In this document: in pieces, positions 53,017-62,448 of the stretch | Position numbering within the stretch: position 1 is the stretch's first letter | How the letters are laid out: each line of letters starts with the position of its first letter | Assembly (NCBI RefSeq): GCF_023078455.1 | Contig: NZ_CP095740.1 | Location: forward strand, 603,501-667,500 | Origin: Luteibacter aegosomatis | GTDB lineage: Bacteria > Pseudomonadota > Gammaproteobacteria > Xanthomonadales > Rhodanobacteraceae | DNA length: 64,000 bases | Direction: 5' to 3' | Notes under the pieces: model-generated | The model's database searches: none | What the model saw: the letters and a program-made list of their open reading frames with translations, nothing else | Told to the model about the DNA's origin: nothing | Program-made: the position numbers and the translations under genes

Positions 53017-54273
53017 TCACCCCACCTTGAACTTCTTCAACTTCTTCGGCACCGAAGCGTTCTTCAGCGTCACGTACACCGGCAGCCCGTCCTCGCCGTA
53101 AGGCGGCGGCACCTCGCCCTGGATCAACGGCGCGAGGTACTTCCGGGCCGCGGACGTAATGCCGAATCCGTCCTTCGACATGAAGCTCTTCGGCATCTTC
53201 TTCTCGTGGTTGGCGATCTTGTCCAGCGGCGCGGCCTCGATGGTCCACTTGTACGGCTCGTCGGACTTGCGCACGATCACCGGCATCACGGCGTTGAGGC
53301 CTTCGGCCGCGTATTCGACCGCTTTCTTGCCCACCGCGTAAGCCTGGTCGACGTCGGTCTTCGAGGCGACGTGTCGCGCGGAGCGCTGAAGATAGTCGGG
53401 CAGGGCCCAGTGGCATTTGTAGCCGAGCTTCTCGCGCACCAGCGCCACCAGCACGGGCGCCACGCCGCCGAGCTGCGCGTGGCCGAACGCGTCGTGCGCG
53501 CCGGATTCGGCGAGGAAGCGGCCGTCGGCATCCTTCACGCCTTCGGAAGCCACCACGGTGCAGTAGCCCACCTTCTCGACGGTGGCCTGCACGCGGGCGA
53601 GGAAGGTTTCGGCATCGAACACGTTTTCGGGAAAGAGGATCACGTGCGGCGGATCGCCCGCCTTGTTGCCGGCGAGGCCGGCGGCCGCGGCGATCCAGCC
53701 GGCATGGCGGCCCATCACCTCGATGACGAACACCTTGGTCGAGGTATCGGCCATCGACGCCACGTCGAGGCTGGCCTCGCGCACGGATATCGCGGTGTAC
53801 TTCGCCACCGAGCCGAAGCCGGGGCAGGTGTCGGTGACCACCAGGTCGTTGTCGATGGTCTTCGGCACGCCGATGCAGTTCACCTCGTAGCCCAACGCGT
53901 GGCCGATCTTCGAGACCTTGTTGGCCGTGTCGGCCGAATCGTTGCCGCCGTTGTAGAGGAAGGTGCGGATGTCGTGCGCGCGGAACACCTCGATGAGGCG
54001 CTCGTATTCGGCACGATTCTCTTCCAGCGACTTCAGCTTGTAGCGGCAGGAGCCGAACGCGCCGCCCGGCGTATGCCTCAGCGCCGCGATGGAGGCCTTG
54101 GCTTCCTTGGTGGTGTCGATCAGTTCCTCGCGCAGCGCGCCGAGGATGCCGTTGCGGGCGGCGTAAACCACCATGCCCTTATCCCGCGCCGTTTCGATCA
54201 CGCCGGCGGCGGTGGCGTTGATGACGGCGGACACGCCGCCCGACTGGGCGTAGAGGATCTTGCCGGCGGCCAT
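53017..54273 (-). CDS. pfp: Pyrophosphate-dependent 6-phosphofructokinase
   Basis: 418 aa; phosphorylates fructose-6-phosphate with PPi (reversible). ILYAQSGGVSAVINATAAGV is the N-terminal nucleotide-fold loop. YNGGNDSADTANKVSKIG has GGND where ATP enzymes have GGDG, the known mark of PPi use. VPKTIDNDLVVTDTCPGFGS is the catalytic loop (TIDND), and VIEVMGRHAGWIAAAAGLAG binds the sugar phosphate. No typical ATP-PFK gene is in the window. With ppa and hppA nearby it controls the PPi pool. Divergent from adk, 195 nt apart. Confidence 0.93.
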   Translation of the reverse strand: MAAGKILYAQSGGVSAVINATAAGVIETARDKGMVVYAARNGILGALREELIDTTKEAKASIAALRHTPGGAFGSCRYKLKSLEENRAEYERLIEVFRAHDIRTFLYNGGNDSADTANKVSKIGHALGYEVNCIGVPKTIDNDLVVTDTCPGFGSVAKYTAISVREASLDVASMADTSTKVFVIEVMGRHAGWIAAAAGLAGNKAGDPPHVILFPENVFDAETFLARVQATVEKVGYCTVVASEGVKDADGRFLAESGAHDAFGHAQLGGVAPVLVALVREKLGYKCHWALPDYLQRSARHVASKTDVDQAYAVGKKAVEYAAEGLNAVMPVIVRKSDEPYKWTIEAAPLDKIANHEKKMPKSFMSKDGFGITSAARKYLAPLIQGEVPPPYGEDGLPVYVTLKNASVPKKLKKFKVG

Positions 54274-54468
54274 GCTGCGCTTCCTTCTTCGTGGGAGTGG
54301 CCCCAGCGTAGCGCGTGCCGCGTCGGCGCGGGCTCAACGGCTGCGGCGCCTTGCCACGCCCATGTAACGGGCGTTTGACGACGCGCCCCCCTGCCAGTAC
54401 CTTGAGACCCATTTTCTTGTGTCCGGCGGCGATTCCTAGGACTCCCGCCCGACGAAAACGGAGCATCC

Positions 54469-55050
54469 ATGCGACTCGTGCTATTCGGCGCCCCCGGTTC
54501 GGGCAAGGGCACCCAGGCGGCCGTCCTCAAGGCGGACCTGGGCATTCCGCACATCTCCACCGGCGATCTCCTGCGCGCCGAGATCAAGGCGGAATCCGAA
54601 CTGGGCAAGAAGGCCAAGGCGATCATGGACGCCGGCCAGCTGCTGTCCGACGACATCATGCTGGGCATCATCGAAGATCGCCTGAGCCAGCCCGACGCCA
54701 AGCCGGGTTTCATCCTCGACGGCTATCCGCGCAACCTCGCCCAGGCCGCGGCGCTCGACGAGGTGCTGGCGCGCATCGGCCAGCCGCTCGACGTCGTGAT
54801 CAAGCTCGAGGTGCCCAACGAGGCCATCGTCGATCGCTGCGTGGTGCGTTTCGAGAAGGAGCACCGCCCGGACGACAACCCCGAGACGGTCAAGAAGCGC
54901 CTGGCCATCTACGCCGACCAGACGGCTCCCGTGGCCGAGTTCTACGCCAAGCGCGGCAAGCTCAAGGTGGTGGACGGCGTGGGCGAACTCGCCGACGTCA
55001 CCGCCCGCATCAAGGCCGCGCTCAACGACGCGGTCGCCGCCAGCGCCTGA
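54469..55050 (+). CDS. adk: Adenylate kinase (short form)
   Basis: 193 aa; converts ATP + AMP to 2 ADP. P-loop GAPGSGKGTQAAVL, AMP-binding ISTGDLLRAEIK and GFILDGYPRNLAQA, and short lid RFEKEHRPDDNPETVKKRLA. It lacks the long zinc/LID insertion of the 214-aa E. coli enzyme, so it is the short type seen in Xanthomonadales. Start ATG 54469 with GGAG upstream. Confidence 0.96.
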   Translation: MRLVLFGAPGSGKGTQAAVLKADLGIPHISTGDLLRAEIKAESELGKKAKAIMDAGQLLSDDIMLGIIEDRLSQPDAKPGFILDGYPRNLAQAAALDEVLARIGQPLDVVIKLEVPNEAIVDRCVVRFEKEHRPDDNPETVKKRLAIYADQTAPVAEFYAKRGKLKVVDGVGELADVTARIKAALNDAVAASA

Positions 55051-55110
55051 TCCCACCGGCCCGCCGTCCCTGGCGGGCCTTTCGCCGTTCCGGCGTCTCG
55101 AGCCCCAGCC

Positions 55111-56469
55111 ATGCGCGTCCATATCCTCGGTATCTCCGGCACCTTCATGGGCGGCGTGGCCGCGCTCGCGCGCGAGTTGGGCCTCACGGTGGAGGGCTCC
55201 GACGCCAACGTCTACCCGCCCATGAGTACCCAGCTCGAGCGCCTGGGCATCCAGCTGATGCAGGGTTACGAGGCGAAGCACCTGCAACCGGCGCCCGACC
55301 TGGTCGTGGTGGGCAATGCCATGTCGCGCGGTAATCCGGCGGTGGAATACATGCTCGACGAGGGCATGCGCTACGTCTCCGGTCCGCAATGGCTGGGCGA
55401 GACCCTGCTCGGCGGCCGCGAGGTGCTGGCCGTGGCCGGCACCCACGGCAAGACCACCACCACGAGCCTGCTGGCCCACCTGCTCGAAAGGGCGGGGCAG
55501 TCGCCCGGCTTCCTCATCGGCGGCGTGCCCGGCAATTTCGACGTGTCCGCGCGGCGTGGCGAAGGCAGGCCCTTCGTCATCGAGGCCGACGAATACGACT
55601 CGGCCTTCTTCGACAAGCGCTCGAAGTTCGTCCATTACCGGCCGCGCATCGCCATCCTCAACAACCTCGAATACGACCACGCCGACATCTTTCCCGACGT
55701 GGCCGCGATCCAGCGCCAGTTCCACCACCTCGTGCGCACGGTGCCCGGTAACGGCCGGCTCATCGTCAACGCGGAAGATCCTTATCTGGCCGAGGTGCTG
55801 GCGATGGGCGCGTGGACGCCGGTGGAGACCTTCGGCATCGACGCGGGCGACTGGCGCGCCGAACTCGTCGCGGCCGACGGTTCGCATTTCCGCGTGTCGA
55901 AGGGCGGCACCGTGCTCGGCGAGATCCGCTGGAACGCCCTGGGCCGGCACAACGTGATGAATGCGCTCGCCGCGCTGGCGGCGGCGAACGCCGCCGGGGC
56001 CGATCCGGTGGCCCTGTTGCCGGCCTTTGCGGATTTCGCCAGCGCGCGGCGCCGCATGGAAGTGATCGGCAGCGCGCGGGGCGTCACGGTCTACGACGAT
56101 TTCGCCCATCATCCGACGGCCATCGCCACCACCCTGGCGGGGCTTCGCGCGAAGGTGGGTGCGTCGCGCATCCTCGTGGCGCTGGAGCCCCGCTCCAATT
56201 CGATGCGCCTGGGCGCGCACGCCGATGCGCTGGCGCCCTCGCTGGCCGATGCCGATCGCGTGGTGTTCCTGCAACGTCCGGAGCTGCCGTGGGATGCGGC
56301 CAAGGTCATCGGCGCACTTCACGGGCACGGCGTCGCCGTGCCGTCGGTGGACGCGCTGGTCGCCACGCTCGCGGACGAGGCCCGCGACGGCGACCATGTG
56401 GTGTTCATGTCCAACGGCGGTTTCGAAAACGCGCCGCGGCGCTTCTTTGCCGCGCTCGACGCGGGTTAG
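55111..56469 (+). CDS. mpl: UDP-N-acetylmuramate:L-Ala-gamma-D-Glu-meso-DAP ligase
   Basis: 452 aa, close to E. coli Mpl (457). MRVHILGISGTFMGGVAALA is the UDP-binding N-terminal loop. VLAVAGTHGKTTTTSLLAHL is the ATP P-loop of the Mur ligase family. IEADEYDSAFFDKRSKFVHY and ILNNLEYDHADIFPDVAAIQ hold catalytic residues. VTVYDDFAHHPTAIATTLAG is the C-terminal DDFAHHP motif that separates Mpl from MurC. It reattaches recycled tripeptide to UDP-MurNAc in murein recycling, in the cytoplasm. Confidence 0.95.
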   Translation: MRVHILGISGTFMGGVAALARELGLTVEGSDANVYPPMSTQLERLGIQLMQGYEAKHLQPAPDLVVVGNAMSRGNPAVEYMLDEGMRYVSGPQWLGETLLGGREVLAVAGTHGKTTTTSLLAHLLERAGQSPGFLIGGVPGNFDVSARRGEGRPFVIEADEYDSAFFDKRSKFVHYRPRIAILNNLEYDHADIFPDVAAIQRQFHHLVRTVPGNGRLIVNAEDPYLAEVLAMGAWTPVETFGIDAGDWRAELVAADGSHFRVSKGGTVLGEIRWNALGRHNVMNALAALAAANAAGADPVALLPAFADFASARRRMEVIGSARGVTVYDDFAHHPTAIATTLAGLRAKVGASRILVALEPRSNSMRLGAHADALAPSLADADRVVFLQRPELPWDAAKVIGALHGHGVAVPSVDALVATLADEARDGDHVVFMSNGGFENAPRRFFAALDAG

Positions 56470-56479
56470 ACTGACGGGC

Positions 56480-57082
56480 ATGGCCGCGACCACGCCCGCG
56501 CACGACCTGCCGCTCTTTCCGCTCTCGAACGTCCTCTTCCCGGACGGTCATCTCCAGTTGCGCATCTTCGAGCCGCGTTATCTCGACCTGGTGCGCGAAT
56601 GCGCGCGCACGGGGCGGCCTTTCGGCGTGTGCATGATCCTCGAGGGGCGCGAGGCCGGACAGCCGGCCATCCCGGCCGCCGTGGGCACGCTGGCCACCAT
56701 CACCGATTTCCACACCCGCGAAGACGGCCTGCTTGGCATCGTGGCCCAGGGCGGGCTGCGCTTCCGCGTGCTGCGCACCCGGGTGCGTTCGGATGGCCAG
56801 GTGAGAGGCGACATCGCCACCTGGACCACCGAGGAAACCCTCCCCGTGCCCGCCGAATTCGGCCTGCTCGCCACGATCCTCGAGCGGCTGGCCGAGCAGA
56901 TGATGCCCGCGTGGCGCCATGACGTGGCGGCGCGCGCCGACGATGCGAGCTGGGTGGGCTTCCGCCTCTGCGAGCTCTTGCCGCTCGACCCGGAGGAGTG
57001 CCAGCACATGCTCGAACTCGACGATCCGCTGCAGCGCCTGGCCGAGTTGCGCGACATCCTTCCGCGTTTCCAGCGCGGCTGA
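56480..57082 (+). CDS. LON-substrate-binding-domain protein (stand-alone)
   Basis: 200 aa, starting 11 nt after mpl. HDLPLFPLSNVLFPDGHLQL, RIFEPRYLDLVRECARTGRP and AAVGTLATITDFHTREDGLL are the LON N-terminal (PUA-like) beta domain. The rest (LLATILERLAEQMMPAWRHD) is the helical part. No AAA+ or protease domain follows, so it is a stand-alone homologue of the Lon substrate-binding domain, widespread but uncharacterised. Probably co-transcribed with mpl and the next SDR gene. Confidence 0.86.
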   Translation: MAATTPAHDLPLFPLSNVLFPDGHLQLRIFEPRYLDLVRECARTGRPFGVCMILEGREAGQPAIPAAVGTLATITDFHTREDGLLGIVAQGGLRFRVLRTRVRSDGQVRGDIATWTTEETLPVPAEFGLLATILERLAEQMMPAWRHDVAARADDASWVGFRLCELLPLDPEECQHMLELDDPLQRLAELRDILPRFQRG

Positions 57083-57089
57083 GGCTCCC

Positions 57090-57905
57090 ATGGCATCGCT
57101 CGCGGGAAAGACGCTGTTCATCACCGGAGCCTCGCGCGGCATCGGCCTGGCCATCGCGGTGCGCGCGGCGCGCGACGGCGCCAACGTGGTGATCGCGGCC
57201 AAGAGCGGCGTGCCCAATCCGAAACTACCCGGCACGATCCACACCGCCGCCGCGGCGGTCGAAGCCGCCGGTGGCGTCGCGCTGGCGCTCAAGGTGGACA
57301 TCCGCGACGAAGCCGAAGTCCGCATGGCCGTCGCCACGGCCGCCGAGCGTTTCGGCGGCATCGATATCCTGGTGAACAACGCCAGCGCCATATGGCTGGC
57401 CGGCACCGAAGGCACGCCGATGAAGCGTTTCGACCTCATGCACGAGGTGAACACGCGCGGCACCTTCATGGTGACGCAGGCCTGCCTGCCGTGGTTGAAG
57501 CGTGCGGACAATCCGCACGTGCTCATGCTCTCGCCGCCGCCGAGCGTCGATCCGCGCTGGTATGCGCCTCACGTGGCCTACACCATCGCCAAGTTCGGCA
57601 TGAGTCATTGCGTGCTGGGCATGGCGCCGGAGTTCGAGCCGTTCGGCGTCGCGGTGAACGCGCTATGGCCGAAGACGATCATCGCCACGGCAGCTATCGC
57701 CATGATCGACGGCGTGGACCCGACGCGTTGCCGGCGTCCCGAGATCGTCGCCGACGCGGCACATGCGATTCTCACGAAGCCTTCACGTGAATTCACCGGA
57801 CGTTTCTTCATCGATGAAGACGTGCTTCACGATGCCGGCGTGCGCGACTTTTCCGGCTACGCGATGGACCCCTCGCAGGACTTGTTGCCGGATCTGTTTC
57901 TCTGA
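57090..57905 (+). CDS. SDR-family oxidoreductase (HSDL2-like)
   Basis: 271 aa, 7 nt after the LON-domain gene. LFITGASRGIGLAIAVRAAR is the NAD(P)-binding motif. PKLPGTIHTAAAAVEAAGGV, just after AAKSG, is a mark of the hydroxysteroid-dehydrogenase-like-2 branch. NNASAIWLAGTE and HVAYTIAKFGM supply the Asn and the Tyr-Lys pair (YTIAK). C-terminal DPSQDLLPDLFL ends without the SCP2 domain of the eukaryotic protein. Likely a fatty-acyl or steroid-like dehydrogenase of unknown substrate. A weak hairpin (ACGGG-TTAG-CCCGT) follows at about 57922. Confidence 0.88.
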   Translation: MASLAGKTLFITGASRGIGLAIAVRAARDGANVVIAAKSGVPNPKLPGTIHTAAAAVEAAGGVALALKVDIRDEAEVRMAVATAAERFGGIDILVNNASAIWLAGTEGTPMKRFDLMHEVNTRGTFMVTQACLPWLKRADNPHVLMLSPPPSVDPRWYAPHVAYTIAKFGMSHCVLGMAPEFEPFGVAVNALWPKTIIATAAIAMIDGVDPTRCRRPEIVADAAHAILTKPSREFTGRFFIDEDVLHDAGVRDFSGYAMDPSQDLLPDLFL

Positions 57906-58103
57906 CGCCGCCGGTTAGGACGACGGGTTAGCCCGTTTGGCGTATGGCCGCTTTCGGCAAGCCGTTATAACGTCCCATCCAGTCGCCATCGCTGGAACAA
58001 AGGCGGTGGAGCGTGGGGCTTGCCGACGGCAGGGGGTGTCGGTGGCGGGTCCGGATCACCCGCGAAGGCCGCGGCAGGCCACAGACACAGATGAGGAACG
58101 GGC

Positions 58104-59438
58104 ATGTCTCGCGGGGAAACGTCAGGGCGTTGCGTCGTGTGGGTGGGCAGGCCGAGCGTCGAAGAGCACTTCGGTCTCATCCGGGCCGGCTGGCGAACGG
58201 TGGTGGCCGATCCGGCCCGCGATGGCGGCGGCTTGCCCGACTGCGGTCACCGCGCCATCGCCGTACTCGACCTGCGCGCGGCCACCGAACCCGCCGCGCG
58301 CATACTCTTCGAACTGAAGGAAAACCATCCCGACCTCGCCTGGATCGGCCTCACGGGCACCCGCGGATCGACGGATGACGATGCCCTGCGGCGACTGTTG
58401 CCGCAGGCGTTCCACGTCATCGAGGGCAATGCGCCGCTGGGGGCCTTGCGCCAGGCATTGCGCCGCGTGCCCGGCGACGACGTGGAGATCGACGACGAAC
58501 CGCCGTCGCTGCTGACCGGCAGCAGCCCGGCGATTCGCACGCTGTCGCAGAACCTGCGCAAGTTCGCGCCCGTGGAACTGCCCCTGCTCATTACCGGCGA
58601 AACGGGCACGGGCAAGGAAATGGCCGCCCGCGCGCTGCATCAACTGTCCCCGCGTCGCGACAAGCCGTTCGCGGCGATCAACTGCGGCGCGTTGCCGGCC
58701 AACCTCGTGCAGTCGGAATTGTTCGGCCACGAACGGGGCTCGTTCACCGGTGCCGCATCGCGCCGCATCGGTCATTTCGAATCGGCGGACGGCGGCACCG
58801 TGTTCCTCGACGAGATCGGCGACCTGCCGCTCGAAGCCCAGACCAACCTCTTGCGCGTGCTGCAGGAAGGCACGATCGAGCGTATCGGCAGCTGCCAGTC
58901 GATCAAGGTGGACGTGCGCGTGCTCGCCGCCACGCACGTGGACCTGGAAAAAGCCGTGGCCCAGGGACGCTTTCGCGAAGACCTGTTCTACCGCCTGAAC
59001 GTGCTTCGCCTGCGCATGCCGCCGCTCAGGGAGCGCACCGGCGACGTGGATCTGCTGGCCCAGCATTTCCTGGATGCCTTCCGCGAAAACTACGGCACCC
59101 GCGCGCGTGCGTTCAGCAGCGCGGCGCGGCAGGCGATGAACGCGTTTTCCTGGCCGGGCAACGTACGCGAACTGATGAATCGCGTGCAGCGAGCGGCGGT
59201 GGTCGCGGACGATGCGCTCATCACGCCCGACGACCTCGAGCTCAATGCCGAGACACGTGGCGCCGATCGCGACAGCCTGGGCAGCGCGCGCACGTCGGCC
59301 GAGCGCGAAGCCATCATGGATTGCCTGCGGGCCAGCGCCTTCAACATCAGCGAATGCGCCCGGCGCCTGCGCGTCTCGAGGGTCACGGTCTACCGCCTCT
59401 GCAAGAAACACCAACTGGCCATCGACCAGCTCCGATAA
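58104..59438 (+). CDS. Sigma54-dependent enhancer-binding activator, VpsR-like
   Basis: 444 aa. Residues 1 to about 125 are a receiver-like domain that lacks an obvious phosphorylated Asp pocket ([40 protein letters not shown]), as in the VpsR family. The AAA+ domain follows with Walker A GETGTGKE (165-172), sigma54 loop GSFTGA (212-217, instead of GAFTGA) and Walker B VFLDEIGD (233-240). [20 protein letters not shown] and [14 protein letters not shown] complete it. The C-terminal Fis-type HTH is [20 protein letters not shown]. It would activate sigma54 promoters; the signal and target are unknown, and no kinase is nearby. Confidence 0.9.
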   Translation: MSRGETSGRCVVWVGRPSVEEHFGLIRAGWRTVVADPARDGGGLPDCGHRAIAVLDLRAATEPAARILFELKENHPDLAWIGLTGTRGSTDDDALRRLLPQAFHVIEGNAPLGALRQALRRVPGDDVEIDDEPPSLLTGSSPAIRTLSQNLRKFAPVELPLLITGETGTGKEMAARALHQLSPRRDKPFAAINCGALPANLVQSELFGHERGSFTGAASRRIGHFESADGGTVFLDEIGDLPLEAQTNLLRVLQEGTIERIGSCQSIKVDVRVLAATHVDLEKAVAQGRFREDLFYRLNVLRLRMPPLRERTGDVDLLAQHFLDAFRENYGTRARAFSSAARQAMNAFSWPGNVRELMNRVQRAAVVADDALITPDDLELNAETRGADRDSLGSARTSAEREAIMDCLRASAFNISECARRLRVSRVTVYRLCKKHQLAIDQLR

Positions 59439-59839
59439 CCGCGGGCCCGCCGCCGCGAGAGAAACTCCCGGCCCTCGGGGGACCGGGAGTTCCCATTCGC
59501 CCGTCCGGCTTGGCAGGGTCGCCGAAAGGAACGAACACCACTGGCGGGGAGCCTCGCCAAGCAAGGAGCAATCGCCGTGCCACGGCGATGCGGGCACTGA
59601 TTCCCAAGGGTTTTCGGCCGCGGACGGAGCGCGGGGAGCCGTTCGGCGCTGTAGCGGCGGTTAATCAAGCGTTGCACGGGCGCTACAGGCGCGTTGTCGG
59701 CGCCCCTCCGGCCTTATACGATGGGCATCCCGCGCTCGCGCGGGCCCGGATCGATGTCGGACCGCAGACCGTACCGTGCGATTCCATCCGTCCCCAAGCT
59801 TGGGTTCCGGCGCTGCGGCCGAGGCCCGGAGTCGTTGCA
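59439..59839. other. 401-nt gap before the aminotransferase with two hairpins
   Basis: It holds an inverted repeat AACTCCCGG/CCGGGAGTT-like stem at about 59463-59491, which may end the activator transcript. A perfect 8-bp hairpin ATCGCCGT-GCC-ACGGCGAT is at 59571-59589, then a GC-rich stretch. TATACG near 59717, in CCTTATACGATGGG, with TTGTCG 15 nt upstream, could be a promoter. An in-frame upstream extension of the next gene exists but is Arg/Pro-rich shadow sequence. No gene is supported. Confidence 0.45.
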
Positions 59840-61093
59840 ATGTCGTCGTCGCATCCTGTCGATCCCTCCGACCTCATCGGCCTGGGCAAGCGCTATTGGC
59901 TGCCCGTCTATCGTCCCCGCGACGTGGTGCTCGACCACGGCAAGGGCGCTCGCGTGTGGGATACCGAAGGCCGCGACTACGTCGACTTCGGCGCCGGCAT
60001 CGCCGTGAACGCGCTGGGCCACCAGGACCCCGATCTGGTGGAGGCGCTGGTCGCCCAGGCGCACAAGCTCTGGCACGCCAGCAACGTGTTCTACACCGAG
60101 CCCCCGTTGCGTCTGGCCGAGGAACTGGTCGGGCACGCGCCGTTCGCCGAACGCGTGTTCCTCTGCAATTCCGGCACCGAGGCCAACGAGGCCGCGATCA
60201 AGCTGGTGCGCAAGTGGGCCGCCGCGCAGGGGCGCGCGCCCGAAAACCGCGTCATCGTCACCTTCAAGGGCTCGTTCCACGGCCGCAGCCTCGCGGCGGT
60301 GACGGCCACCGCGCAGCCCAAGTACCAGGAAGGCTACGAGCCGCTTCCGGGCGGATTCCGCTACGTGCCGTTCAACGACGTGGCCGCGCTGGAAGATGCC
60401 TTCGCCCAGGGCGGCGTGGCCGCCGTCATGCTCGAGCCGGTGCAGGGCGAGGGCGGGGTGATGCCTGCCGCGCCGGGTTTCCTCAAAGCCGTGCGCGAGC
60501 TGTGCGACGAACACGATGCGCTGATGGTGCTCGACGAGATCCAGAGCGGCATGGGCCGCACCGGCACGCTGTTCGCCCATGCGCATGACCACGTCACCCC
60601 CGACATCGTCACGGTGGCCAAGGCGCTGGGTGCGGGCTTTCCGATCGGCGCCATGCTGGCGGGGCCCAAGGTGGCCCAGGTGATGCAGTTCGGCGCCCAC
60701 GGCACCACGTTCGGCGGCAATCCGATGGCCGCCGCCGTGGCGCGCGTGGCGTTGCGCAAGATTTCCTCGCCGGAGATCCTGCTCAACGTGGAGCGCCAGG
60801 GCAACGACATCCGCAAGGGCCTGGACAAGTGCAACCACGAGTTCCACCTGTTCTCCGAGGTGCGTGGCCGCGGCCTGATGCTGGGCGCCGTGCTGGCGCC
60901 GGCCTACGCCGGACGGGCGGGTGAAATCCTCGATATCGCCGCGGCCCACGGCCTGCTGATGCTCCAGGCCGGCCCGGACGTGCTGCGCTTCGTGCCGCCG
61001 CTCAACATCACCGACGAGGAGGTGGCCGAGGGTCTCGACCGCCTGCACGCGACGCTCGCCGAGTTCGTGGCGGGACAGGCCAAGGTGGCCTGA
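59840..61093 (+). CDS. argD: Class III aminotransferase, acetylornithine/succinylornithine (ArgD/AstC) type
   Basis: 417 aa from ATG 59840 with GGAG 9 nt upstream. PLP-dependent: GARVWDTEGRDYVDFGAGIA, LCNSGTEANEAAIKLVRKWA, TFKGSFHGRSLAAVTATAQP, EPVQGEGGVMPA, VLDEIQSGMGRTG and the PLP Lys in TVAKALGAGFPIGAML (Lys of VAKAL). HGTTFGGNPMAAAVA closes the site. It likely transaminates N-acetylornithine in arginine synthesis, though succinylornithine or 4-aminobutyrate-type substrates are possible. Convergent with hemL, another PLP fold-type I enzyme. Confidence 0.87.
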   Translation: MSSSHPVDPSDLIGLGKRYWLPVYRPRDVVLDHGKGARVWDTEGRDYVDFGAGIAVNALGHQDPDLVEALVAQAHKLWHASNVFYTEPPLRLAEELVGHAPFAERVFLCNSGTEANEAAIKLVRKWAAAQGRAPENRVIVTFKGSFHGRSLAAVTATAQPKYQEGYEPLPGGFRYVPFNDVAALEDAFAQGGVAAVMLEPVQGEGGVMPAAPGFLKAVRELCDEHDALMVLDEIQSGMGRTGTLFAHAHDHVTPDIVTVAKALGAGFPIGAMLAGPKVAQVMQFGAHGTTFGGNPMAAAVARVALRKISSPEILLNVERQGNDIRKGLDKCNHEFHLFSEVRGRGLMLGAVLAPAYAGRAGEILDIAAAHGLLMLQAGPDVLRFVPPLNITDEEVAEGLDRLHATLAEFVAGQAKVA

Positions 61094-61118
61094 CGCACCG
61101 ATAGCGTTCGAGGTCCGT

Positions 61119-61140
61119 CGCCCCGGCGCAGGCCGGGGCG
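61119..61140. repeat. GC-rich hairpin between convergent argD and hemL
   Basis: CGCCCCGGC-GCAG-GCCGGGGCG, 9-bp perfect stem. No T-run. Shares the GGCGCAGGCC centre with the 50201-50230 element. May serve as a transcript end for both genes. Confidence 0.5.
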
Positions 61141-61164
61141 TGCGGCACCGGCCGACGTGGGCGA

Positions 61165-62448
61165 TTACGCTCCCAGCGTGGCGAACACCGCGTCCGCCGC
61201 GGCAATCGTGTCATCCAGCACCCCATCCGAATGCGCGCTGGACACGAAACCTGCCTCGAACGCTGACGGCGCGAGGTACACGCCGCGCTCCAGCATCCCG
61301 TGGAAGAACCGGTTGAACGCCGACACGTCGGCGGCGGTCGCCTGTGCATAGCTCTCCACCGTGTTCGCGGTGAAGAACAACCCGAACATTCCTCCTACGC
61401 GATTCACGCTGAAGGGAATGCCGTGCCTCTTCGCCGCCGCGGCGATGCCATCGGTCAGCCGGACCGTGCGCGCGGCCAGGTCGTCGTGGAAACCCGGGGC
61501 CTGGATCAGTTCGAGCATGGCCAGGCCCGCGGCCATCGCCACGGGATTGCCCGACAACGTGCCCGCCTGGTAGATCGGTCCCGCGGGCGCCACCTGTTCC
61601 ATCAGGTCGCGGCGACCGCCGTAAGCGCCCACCGGCATGCCGCCGCCGATGATCTTGCCGAAGCAGGTGAGGTCGGGCGTGATGCCGTAGTGCGCCTGCG
61701 CTCCGCCGAGGGCGACGCGAAAACCGGTCATCACCTCGTCGAAGATCAGCAGCGCGCCATGTGCCGTGCACAACTCACGCAGGGCCTGGAGGTAACCGTC
61801 CTTCGGCGGGATGCAGTTCATGTTGCCCGCGACCGGCTCGATGATGAGTCCGGCGATGTCCGCGCCGTGTTCGGCGAAGAGCGCCCGGGCAGCGTCGATA
61901 TCGTTATAGGGCAGGGTGAGCGTGAGGTCGGCGGCGGCCTTGGGCACGCCGGGGGACGTGGGCACGCCGAACGTGAGCGCGCCCGAACCGGCCTTCACCA
62001 GGAAGCTGTCGCCGTGGCCGTGGTAGCAGCCCTCGAACTTCACGATCTTCGAGCGGCCGGTGGCGCCACGGGCCAGGCGGATGGCCGACATCGTCGCTTC
62101 GGTGCCCGAGTTGACCATGCGCACCATCTCCACCGACGGCACGAGCTCGACGATGGCTTCGGCCATGGTGACCTCGGCGGCGCAGGGTGTGCCGAACGAC
62201 AATCCGTCGCGCACGGCGCGTTCGACCGCTTCGCGCACGGCGGGATGGTTATGGCCGACGATCATCGGTCCCCATGAGCCCACGTAGTCGATGTAACGCT
62301 TGCCTTCGACGTCCCACAGGTAAGCGCCATCGGCACGCGCCGTGAAGAAGGGTTCGCCGCCCACCGACTTGAAGGCGCGCACCGGCGAGTTCACGCCGCC
62401 GGGCAGCAGCTGGCGGGCGCGGGCGAAGAGTTCCTGGTTGCTGGTCAT
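61165..62448 (-). CDS. hemL: Glutamate-1-semialdehyde 2,1-aminomutase
   Basis: 427 aa from ATG 62448, which overlaps the thiE stop (ATGA). [20 protein letters not shown] is the family opening. [20 protein letters not shown] and [40 protein letters not shown] and [20 protein letters not shown] follow. [17 protein letters not shown] holds the PLP Lys. It makes 5-aminolevulinate from glutamate-1-semialdehyde for haem and other tetrapyrroles (C5 pathway). Cytoplasmic homodimer. Confidence 0.97.
   Translation of the reverse strand: MTSNQELFARARQLLPGGVNSPVRAFKSVGGEPFFTARADGAYLWDVEGKRYIDYVGSWGPMIVGHNHPAVREAVERAVRDGLSFGTPCAAEVTMAEAIVELVPSVEMVRMVNSGTEATMSAIRLARGATGRSKIVKFEGCYHGHGDSFLVKAGSGALTFGVPTSPGVPKAAADLTLTLPYNDIDAARALFAEHGADIAGLIIEPVAGNMNCIPPKDGYLQALRELCTAHGALLIFDEVMTGFRVALGGAQAHYGITPDLTCFGKIIGGGMPVGAYGGRRDLMEQVAPAGPIYQAGTLSGNPVAMAAGLAMLELIQAPGFHDDLAARTVRLTDGIAAAAKRHGIPFSVNRVGGMFGLFFTANTVESYAQATAADVSAFNRFFHGMLERGVYLAPSAFEAGFVSSAHSDGVLDDTIAAADAVFATLGA

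Noticed and set aside
59321..59839. Upstream extension of the aminotransferase frame
   Set aside because: Overlaps the end of the sigma54 activator gene and is Arg/Pro-rich. ATG 59840 has a good ribosome site and normal family length.
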